Shown here: positions 9,204 to 15,116 of the stretch, one piece after another
Numbering within the stretch: position 1 is the stretch's first letter
Layout of the letters: each line of letters begins with the position of its first letter
The notes under the pieces: generated by a model
Told to the model about the DNA's origin: nothing
Database searches by the model: none
What the model saw: the letters and a program-made list of their open reading frames with translations, nothing else
NCBI GenBank assembly: GCA_038248505.1
Contig: JBBRXJ010000061.1
Coordinates: forward strand, 1-22,004
Length of the DNA stretch: 22,004 bases
Source of the DNA: JBBRXJ01 sp038248505
GTDB taxonomy: Bacteria; Bacteroidota; Bacteroidia; Bacteroidales; JBBRXJ01
Direction: 5' to 3'
Program-made: the position numbers and the translations under genes

Positions 9204-9626
9204 ATGCATAGAAAAATAATTGTTTTTTTTGCATTAAGCATGGTAGTTATAGCCTGTGTGAGTGAAGTTGAAAAACAAAGAATAACAATAGAAAAGAAAG
9301 CAGAGGCTATTGTTGAGCAAGCGCTCAAAGGAATAGAAGACGTTGCTGTAAAAGATAGCCTTTTAAAGGTATTTAATGCAACTTTGGCTGATAGTGCACA
9401 ATTGGGTTTGGAATTTGCCATTCAAATTAAAAATATTGCTGCAAAAGGCGAATCGGGAATTAAAACATTAATTATACAACAAGAAAGCAAACAGGTGCAG
9501 AAAATTGCAAATCAAGCATTACAAGAAGTGGATACCGATACCGCAGCTACCGATGCTCAAAAAGCTACCAAGCTGCAAGAAGCATCTGATGACGCCTTAA
9601 AGGATCTCGAAAAAATGTTAGAGTAA
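9204..9626 (+). CDS. Small helical lipoprotein, function unknown
   Basis: The N-terminus has two basic residues, a hydrophobic core and a lipobox VIAC with the modified Cys at residue 18. The mature part (about 122 residues) is almost entirely helical and Ala/Glu/Lys/Gln-rich, with heptad-like spacing, so it is probably a coiled-coil periplasmic or outer-membrane lipoprotein. It follows the 8721 membrane protein by 36 bp and converges on the SET gene, with only 7 bp between the two stop codons and no room for a separate terminator. No family is recognised; a role in envelope integrity alongside its neighbour is only a guess. Confidence 0.75.
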   Translation: MHRKIIVFFALSMVVIACVSEVEKQRITIEKKAEAIVEQALKGIEDVAVKDSLLKVFNATLADSAQLGLEFAIQIKNIAAKGESGIKTLIIQQESKQVQKIANQALQEVDTDTAATDAQKATKLQEASDDALKDLEKMLE

Positions 9627-9633
9627 ATAAAAT

Positions 9634-10002
9634 CTAGTTATGTAATGAAAACTCGTGTTCAAATTTCTTTCCTTTTATTTGTTTGCCGCAGCAGTTGCAA
9701 ATAAAAGGATTACTTAAACAGTCTTCATTCGAATTATAATCAAAGGTAATTTCTTCGCCTATCTCTATATCTCTATTTGCTATTAATGATATATCTTTTA
9801 TATATGCATTGGGCATGCAGTGATGATTAACATATTTTAATTCTGAATCACTCTCAATATGTTTATCAGGAAGAATTTGATAGGAATAACGTGTTGCTTC
9901 GCTTAAAATTCTACCTTCAATTTTTGCAATAGTACTGTCTTTTTTATACTGATTAGAAGCAAAAAGACCCTGCATTTGATTTTTGGTATATTGAACCTTC
10001 AT
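9634..10002 (-). CDS. Small SET-domain protein (putative lysine methyltransferase)
   Basis: The 122-residue protein consists almost only of a SET domain. Diagnostic motifs are NHHCMPNA (59-66, matching NHxCxPN) and GEEITFDYN (82-90, matching the catalytic E-L-x-F-D-Y), followed by a Cys cluster NPFICNCCG (98-106) resembling the post-SET PFxCxCG motif. The final Cys of the usual CxG end is replaced (KQIKG). Known biology: SET proteins transfer a methyl group from S-adenosylmethionine to lysine in a protein. The bacterial substrate is unknown here. The protein is short for the fold, with a minimal N-terminal part. It lies 34 bp downstream of the FISUMP gene on the same strand and is likely cotranscribed. 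No signal peptide is present, so it acts in the cytoplasm. Confidence 0.85.
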   Translation of the reverse strand: MKVQYTKNQMQGLFASNQYKKDSTIAKIEGRILSEATRYSYQILPDKHIESDSELKYVNHHCMPNAYIKDISLIANRDIEIGEEITFDYNSNEDCLSNPFICNCCGKQIKGKKFEHEFSLHN

Positions 10003-10036
10003 TGCAAAATATGCCGATTAAAAAAACATAGAATAA

Positions 10037-10663
10037 TTAATTTTTAACGCAGCGCAAACTAAAACCAAATGATTTCCCGAAAGTACGTTTTGCAATTTGC
10101 GAATTATCTTTTTCAAACCCACGACCCCATGCATCAAACTTGCCCATATTTGTTGCTGTCCAATAACTAGCCATTTCGTCCATACCCTCAAAGATACCAT
10201 CGTGATTACGATAGCCTCCCATTGTAAGATTAAAATTAGCACTGCCTTTCACCATTAATTTATCTGCTTGATCTGTTCCTCTAAATTCAGATTCATCGAG
10301 AAGTTGTGTTGGCATTCCAAGGGCGCGTTCCAAAGCCATCCAATCACCATCTGTTGACAAATGCCAATCAGTAGGGCACGCTTTTATAGCAGCATCCCAA
10401 GTGTATAAACGACCAAAGAATGTAGTATTACGTGCATTATCATTATAATAATAGGATCCTTGTATCTCAAAATCGAGATTCTGTGCAAACCAGGTTTTTC
10501 CTTCTATCTCAACAGTGAGGTATGTTTTATTATCACGCAAATCGGTGAAGCTGCTTCCAGTACTCTGCAAAACTTGCTCATCTGATTTACCTTTTTTTTG
10601 TGCCATGTTAGTGCTAATTATTAATGTAAAAAGCACAAATGCCGAGAGTAAATTTCTTTTCAT
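10037..10663 (-). CDS. Exported FISUMP-domain protein
   Basis: The 208-residue protein has a signal peptide (MKR, hydrophobic core, likely cleavage after NMA at about residue 21). It then carries the Fibrobacter succinogenes major paralogous domain: DLRDNKTY and GKTWFAQNL (41-63), GRLYTWDAA (85-93), CPTDWHLSTDGDW (96-108), YWTAT (167-171) and GFSLRCVKN at the end. The domain is common in secreted Bacteroidota and Fibrobacterota proteins and has no proven biochemical role. Here it is a single domain without a T9SS sorting signal, suggesting a periplasmic or freely exported protein. A candidate promoter lies upstream and the SET gene follows in the likely operon. Confidence 0.88.
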   Translation of the reverse strand: MKRNLLSAFVLFTLIISTNMAQKKGKSDEQVLQSTGSSFTDLRDNKTYLTVEIEGKTWFAQNLDFEIQGSYYYNDNARNTTFFGRLYTWDAAIKACPTDWHLSTDGDWMALERALGMPTQLLDESEFRGTDQADKLMVKGSANFNLTMGGYRNHDGIFEGMDEMASYWTATNMGKFDAWGRGFEKDNSQIAKRTFGKSFGFSLRCVKN

Positions 10664-10711
10664 GACTTCGTTTGTTAATTTAATAATTAGCGATTTTCAA
10701 ATAATACAATT

Positions 10712-10747
10712 CAAAGGTACAAGATAAATAGAGCTCATAAAGACAAA
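10712..10747 (-). promoter_or_regulatory. Candidate Bacteroidota promoter for the FISUMP-SET operon
   Basis: On the minus strand an exact TAnnTTTG match (TACCTTTG, 10712-10719) is preceded by TTTG (10744-10747) with a 24-bp spacer, slightly longer than the usual range. The predicted leader is about 40 nt. This is the best -7 element in the 225-bp divergent gap between this operon and the GH2 gene; nothing else distinct was seen there. Confidence 0.45.
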
Positions 10748-10888
10748 TAAATTCTTGAGCATGCCCTTCTATATCGCAATATACATTTTTTTTGTTTTTT
10801 AGAGGAATGAAATTAGTAAATTTTGTATAAATTTCACAATTAAACAGACATATCATCAAAATCAGTATATTCATAAACGCTATTCATA

Positions 10889-12712
10889 ATGAAAAAAGTT
10901 ACAACGCTATTTATTAACCTGTTCATTTTAAGTTGTTTTATTAATGGACAAAGTTTAATAAGCAATGTGTATAATCGAAATATTTTGTCACTAAATGGCA
11001 AATGGAATTATATTATTGACCCTTATGAATCTGGTTTTTATGATTATCGTTATATGGCTTTTGATGCGGAGAATAATGCCGATCCAAATTACGGAGGCTT
11101 TTATATTGATAGAAAACCAAACGATAAAAGTGATCGAGTTGAATACAGCTTTGATGCGTCACCAACACTTATGGTTCCGGGAGATTGGAATAGCCAAGAT
11201 GATAAGTTACTTTATTATGAAGGGACTATTTGGTACCGAAGAAAATTTGACTATTCAAAAAGTACTAACTTAAATCGTGTGTTTGTTTACTTTGCTGCTG
11301 CAAATTATGAAACACATGTATATCTTAATGGGAAAAAACTTGGTATTCATATAGGAGGTTTTACACCATTTAATTTTGAGATAACAAATTTACTTCGAGA
11401 AAAGGATAATTTTTTAATTGTTAAAGTAGATAATAAACGAAAACGTGAAGCGGTACCAACTTTGAATACCGATTGGTGGAATTATGGTGGTATAACGCGC
11501 GATGTGATGTTAATTGAGGTACCTGTAACTTTTGTAAAGCATTTTGCTGTTCAATTAAAAAAAGGAACGAAGGATGTTATATCTGGAAGTATTGTACTAG
11601 ACGGTCCCCCTTTAGAAACAAAATGCAGCATTGAAATACCAGAGCTTAATATTTTAAAGAATATTGATCAGCTAAAGAATTTTGAATTTCAGGTAAAAGG
11701 TATTAAGTATTGGTCGCCAGAAAATCCAAAATTATATGATGTAATTATTCATTATGGCGAGTCGACGGTAAAAGATCGTATTGGGTTTAGAACTATTGAG
11801 ACGAAAGGCAATCAAATAATTTTTAATGGTAACCCTATTTTTTTACGTGGTATTTGTATTCATGAAGAAAATCCTATGCGAAAAGGAAGAGCTTATTCTA
11901 CAGAAGATGCAAAACTTTTGTTAGGATGGGCTCGTGAGTTAAATTGTAATTTTGTGCGTTTGGCACACTACCCTCATAATGAAAATATGATACGAATGGC
12001 AGATGAGATGGGTATTTTAGTTTGGGAGGAAAATCCTTTGTATTGGACTATAATGTGGGAAAATAAAGAAACACTTGAAAATGCAAAAAAGCAAATGAGT
12101 GAAATTATAACACGAGACATTAATAGAGCGTCTGTAATTATTTGGTCCATGGCAAACGAAACTCCTGTCAGTACAACACGAGATACGTTTCTTATTGAGA
12201 TGGCAAAACTTACCCGACAGATGGATAATACCCGTTTAATAAGTGCGGCAATGGAAAAACAAGCAAAAAAAGGGGAGCCATTAACGCAGGTTGTTGAAGA
12301 TCCATTTGCTGAATATACAGATGTAGTTAGCTTTAATGAGTATGTTGGATGGTATGATGGTTTACCAGAGAAATGCAATATGGTGAAATGGGAAATTCAT
12401 TACAATAAACCAGTCATTGTTTCTGAATTTGGAGGAGGTGCTTTAGCTGGTTTTCATGATGATAAGCTTACGAGATGGTCAGAAGAATATCAAGAAGACT
12501 TATATATTCAAAGCATTAAAATGTTAAGAAACATACCCCAATTAAGTGGGATGACACCTTGGCTTTTAGTCGATTTTAGATCACCGAAAAGAATGCTACC
12601 GGGTATTCAAGACGGGTATAATAGAAAAGGATTATATGGTACAACGGGCGATAAAAAGAAAGCGTTTTTTATTTTAAAAAGTTATTATGACGAAATAGAA
12701 AAAAATAAGTAA
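10889..12712 (+). CDS. Secreted glycoside hydrolase family 2, beta-glucuronidase-like
   Basis: The 607-residue enzyme has a signal peptide (MKKVTTLFINLF, likely cleavage near residue 20). A jelly-roll sugar-binding domain follows (about 30-210, with LNGKW, TIWYRRKF, VYLNGKKLG), then an Ig-like domain (about 211-300) and a TIM barrel (about 302-605). The predicted acid/base is Glu424 in MANETP and the nucleophile Glu513 in SEFGGGA. The C-terminal YNRKG (577-581) contains an N-x-K motif (Asn578, Lys580) at the place where beta-glucuronidases bind the substrate carboxylate (NKKG in E. coli UidA). Length is close to UidA. Beta-glucuronidase activity is therefore favoured over galactosidase or mannosidase, but related uronidases remain possible. 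The enzyme is periplasmic or exported; no SusC/SusD pair is adjacent. Confidence 0.88.
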   Translation: MKKVTTLFINLFILSCFINGQSLISNVYNRNILSLNGKWNYIIDPYESGFYDYRYMAFDAENNADPNYGGFYIDRKPNDKSDRVEYSFDASPTLMVPGDWNSQDDKLLYYEGTIWYRRKFDYSKSTNLNRVFVYFAAANYETHVYLNGKKLGIHIGGFTPFNFEITNLLREKDNFLIVKVDNKRKREAVPTLNTDWWNYGGITRDVMLIEVPVTFVKHFAVQLKKGTKDVISGSIVLDGPPLETKCSIEIPELNILKNIDQLKNFEFQVKGIKYWSPENPKLYDVIIHYGESTVKDRIGFRTIETKGNQIIFNGNPIFLRGICIHEENPMRKGRAYSTEDAKLLLGWARELNCNFVRLAHYPHNENMIRMADEMGILVWEENPLYWTIMWENKETLENAKKQMSEIITRDINRASVIIWSMANETPVSTTRDTFLIEMAKLTRQMDNTRLISAAMEKQAKKGEPLTQVVEDPFAEYTDVVSFNEYVGWYDGLPEKCNMVKWEIHYNKPVIVSEFGGGALAGFHDDKLTRWSEEYQEDLYIQSIKMLRNIPQLSGMTPWLLVDFRSPKRMLPGIQDGYNRKGLYGTTGDKKKAFFILKSYYDEIEKNK

Positions 12713-12737
12713 TGTCGATTTTTGAATTTACTAATAC

Positions 12738-12755
12738 TATAAAATCACTTTTATA
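12738..12755 (+). terminator. Weak A/T hairpin after the GH2 gene
   Basis: TATAAAA / TTTTATA with a TCAC loop lies 26 bp after the GH2 stop. The stem contains no G-C pair and there is no following T tract, so termination is doubtful. Confidence 0.2.
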
Positions 12756-12881
12756 ATACAACAATACGAAAAGTAAGGATCATTAGGCTTTATTTGTTAA
12801 GGATTGCCTGAAATTTTCAATTACATTTATGCAGTAACATTTTACATTGCCTACTATACGTTGGGTTTTACCATGTGACAC

Positions 12882-12982
12882 CTCGCTGCTGCGGAGAAGA
12901 TGGATTTCAGGTTTATATTTCTCGAAGCTCTGCTTCGAAAGAAAATGTTTATCAATTAATACCTTGTCAGCTCTGCTGCGAG
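12882..12982. repeat. Cluster of three related hairpin motifs
   Basis: Copy 1 is CTCGCTGCTGCGGAG (12882-12896). Copy 2 is TCGAAGCTCTGCTTCGA (12922-12938), a perfect 7-bp stem with a 3-nt loop. Copy 3 is AGCTCTGCTGCGAG (12969-12982). All share a CTSTGCTKCG-like core that is much more GC-rich than the surrounding DNA, and they are spaced about 40-47 bp apart. This resembles an intergenic repetitive extragenic palindromic element. Confidence 0.5.
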
Positions 12983-13028
12983 ATAGTTTATTCAAAATGT
13001 AATTTGTTTAAGTAATAGTAGTAGGGTA

Positions 13029-13058
13029 TTTGTAACTTATTTAATATGCTTACGTTTA
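13029..13058 (+). promoter_or_regulatory. Candidate promoter for the 13070 gene
   Basis: TTTG (13029-13032), an 18-bp spacer and TACGTTTA (13051-13058) approximate the Bacteroidota consensus. The implied leader before the ATG at 13070 would be very short (about 5 nt). Confidence 0.35.
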
Positions 13059-13069
13059 ATAGTTAAAAC

Positions 13070-13474
13070 ATGAAAAAAGCCAATACTATATTTTTACTTT
13101 TTATCTTAACTGCTATATTCATTAGCACTACGAATATACATGCTCAAAATATGGAATTTAGTAAAGCTAGTTTAGGTCTTCAAAATTTGCTTAATGTTGT
13201 TATTAGTGAACGTAAGCTTCAGTTTTCAGACAATTACATTCCTTCTGATTCCCTAATAAAAAAATACAATCTTGATAAAATAGAAGACTACTACTATATT
13301 AAGCTTTCAATTCGTTTTACAAGTCCATTATCATTCAAAGCTCTTGCTAAGTATGGTGTAGAAATAATATCGTTTGCAGGTTTAGATTTGGATGTTAATA
13401 TGCCAATAATTGAAATTATTAATATACTTAGTTTACCAGAAATAAAAATGATAGAGATTTTGCCAAGTGAATAG
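13070..13474 (+). CDS. Small exported protein resembling a subtilase pre-protease domain
   Basis: The 134-residue protein starts with a clear signal peptide (MKK, long hydrophobic stretch, likely cleavage after HAQ or HA at about residue 25). The mature part is about 108 residues. Its second half runs: a leucine/phenylalanine segment, KALAKYGVEIISFAGLDLDVNMP, then a helix and LPEIKMIEI. This follows the alternation seen in the short domain in front of secreted S8 (subtilisin-like) proteases of this phylum, where a G-V-x-V-x-x-x-A-G strand precedes an L-P-x-V-x-x-I-E strand. That likeness is recalled from family patterns, not searched. No protease domain follows, so it would be a stand-alone inhibitor or chaperone-like domain, or a remnant. 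The next gene on the strand starts about 160 bp later. Confidence 0.7.
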   Translation: MKKANTIFLLFILTAIFISTTNIHAQNMEFSKASLGLQNLLNVVISERKLQFSDNYIPSDSLIKKYNLDKIEDYYYIKLSIRFTSPLSFKALAKYGVEIISFAGLDLDVNMPIIEIINILSLPEIKMIEILPSE

Positions 13475-13660
13475 TATAATACGCGATACCGATAAAATTT
13501 TTTATTTAATTAAAGCAAATCGTTTAAATTAATACTGTGAAACGAGCATGTTTATTAAACTTACAAGGATGAAAATTCATATACGAGTTCCTTCGCCTCA
13601 AACAAACGACCATATATAATTCAAATTTTTTACAGATGAAAATATCATTTATGAAAATCA

Positions 13661-14179
13661 TTGTACATTTTTTCATTTTTGGCAATAAACTTTTTACTAA
13701 GAAGCCAAACGATTGAATCAACAAATGTTTACCCATTAAATAGAGAAGAAGATTTATATTTCTCGATATACGATGAAGTAAGTCAGACTATAAAGGGAAT
13801 TAACTTTAAGGTACATGCTGAGGGTGACAGTTCAAATAGTATTACTCCTGCTTTTGAAATAAGTTTATATCTCAACCCTCAAGGCAGTTTAAATAAAGAA
13901 GATGAAATAATTATTAAGAAGTATAAAGTGGAAGCTCTAAAACATTTGGGAGTTTTAGACTTTAATGATCAGTTAATTTGCATAAAAGATTTTTCAGAGA
14001 TAAAATCTATAAACTATCGTTTAGGAATATGGGTAAATTCCAATATATCTTTTGAAGAAGATCAGAGTGATAATGATATTGACTTTAAAAACCCAATTAT
14101 TATTAAGACAAAGAATAGTTTCTCAGATATTCCTGAAAATGAGGAGTCGCTTTCTGATGATAATGAAGTAAGTGAGTAG
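13661..14179 (+). CDS. Exported acidic protein of unknown function, signal peptide possibly frameshifted
   Basis: The frame is open from a TTG at 13661 to 14179 (172 residues) and has no in-frame ATG. Its start YIFSFLAINFLLRSQT is hydrophobic and looks like the second half of a signal peptide. An ATG at 13636 (or 13651) in another frame encodes MKISFMKIIVHFFIF and then runs to a stop shortly after. Removing one T from the T5 run at 13676-13680 joins the two frames into MKIIVHFFILAINFLLRSQT, a complete signal peptide. So either translation starts at TTG, or the gene carries a one-base insertion. The mature part has a beta-rich middle (INFKVHAEGDSS, AFEISLYLNP, YRLGIWVNSNISF) and a very acidic C-terminal tail. 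No family is recognised and no T9SS sorting domain is present. Confidence 0.6.
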   Translation: MYIFSFLAINFLLRSQTIESTNVYPLNREEDLYFSIYDEVSQTIKGINFKVHAEGDSSNSITPAFEISLYLNPQGSLNKEDEIIIKKYKVEALKHLGVLDFNDQLICIKDFSEIKSINYRLGIWVNSNISFEEDQSDNDIDFKNPIIIKTKNSFSDIPENEESLSDDNEVSE

Positions 14180-14279
14180 TTATATTCGTCATCTGATGTT
14201 TTCATTCCTAATAATCTAACCAATTTTAGTATTACTTTTGCTACAATCTTTTTATAGTTTAACAGAATTAAAACCTTTT

Positions 14280-14975
14280 TTAACTCTTTATTTTTTCTGA
14301 AAATAATTGATCTGAATTTAGTTGGGTAAGGCCTTTAAGTTTTGCAAACAAATACCATAAAACAAGTAGCATAATTATTAAAGAAGGTACTACTATTACT
14401 GGAAAACTAAGCATGGTCATTCGCCCCATTTCTTCGTTAAAATTAGGAGTTCCGGGATTACTATGTACAATTACTTTTGCAAGTACAAAGTTTAATACTG
14501 AAGAGATAAAAAAAGAGCTCGCAAAAAATATATTAGCACGTGTTAGAATTGTATTCAATTGATCGAGTGAGCTTGAAGTGCTTAGTTTTGATTCAATCAG
14601 ATCAATATTTAACAATTCTCGATTATAAATAAACTTTCGAATAAGTTGCCAGGATGTTTTTGTAGATATAAGCACGACTATACCTATTAATAAAGGAATT
14701 GCGGCTTCCTTAATGGCTATTAAATGAAGCGGAAGATGCAACAAACCAATAGCTCCAGTAAGTAAAATTCCAACAAAACCAATAACCGATATAAAGTTTC
14801 GTTTCTTTTGAATGATTAGTTCATAAATGCCATAAATTAAAGGCAACGATAATGCTATTACTAAGCCGTAAACGGGTCCCAGATATTCTTCTTTACTAAA
14901 TTTGCTCAGTACAATAACGGGTATAACGATATTTACGAGGATGTTGACAAATGAATTATTTTTTTGTTTTTCCAT
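14280..14975 (-). CDS. Six-helix membrane protein, VC0807-like
   Basis: The 231-residue protein has six predicted membrane segments (about 9-25, 32-52, 60-80, 88-104, 148-170 and 187-210), with a longer polar loop between the fourth and fifth. The arrangement, the VYGLVIALSLPLIYGIYELI segment and the length recall the VC0807 family of uncharacterised bacterial inner-membrane proteins; that assignment comes from pattern memory. No transport motif is evident. It follows the GH3 gene by 141 bp on the same strand, and that gap has no clear terminator or promoter, so cotranscription is possible but not shown. Its 3' end converges on the 13661 gene across a 100-bp gap in which no hairpin terminator was seen. 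Confidence 0.7.
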   Translation of the reverse strand: MEKQKNNSFVNILVNIVIPVIVLSKFSKEEYLGPVYGLVIALSLPLIYGIYELIIQKKRNFISVIGFVGILLTGAIGLLHLPLHLIAIKEAAIPLLIGIVVLISTKTSWQLIRKFIYNRELLNIDLIESKLSTSSSLDQLNTILTRANIFFASSFFISSVLNFVLAKVIVHSNPGTPNFNEEMGRMTMLSFPVIVVPSLIIMLLVLWYLFAKLKGLTQLNSDQLFSEKIKS

Positions 14976-15116
14976 ATATAAAAAAGTGTAAATAAATACG
15001 TCAATAATAAGTTATATACTCGATAAAGTAAGCATGATGGGTGATAAAAGTAAACAGAAAATATTTATAGCAAATGAGTTTTCAATTTTATTTAATATTT
15101 ATACCCCTTGATTAGC

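Larger units (their letters stand above)
12713..13069. other. 357-bp gene-poor gap with hairpin repeats
   Basis: No convincing gene. The left part has an A/T-only hairpin after the GH2 stop. The middle (12882-12982) holds three related GC-richer hairpin motifs. A minus-strand open frame of 70 codons (12783-12995) spans the motifs but begins with TTG and shows no family, so it is more likely a by-product of the repeat element. The right end has a candidate promoter for the gene at 13070. Confidence 0.6.

Noticed and set aside
10995..11273. Open frame of 92 codons on the plus strand inside the GH2 gene
   Set aside because: It lies in an alternative frame within the clearly supported GH2 sugar-binding domain; a shadow frame.
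12783..12995. Minus-strand open frame of 70 codons in the gap after the GH2 gene
   Set aside because: It starts with TTG, shows no family, signal or codon pattern, and simply spans the three hairpin motifs. Kept only as part of the repeat observation.
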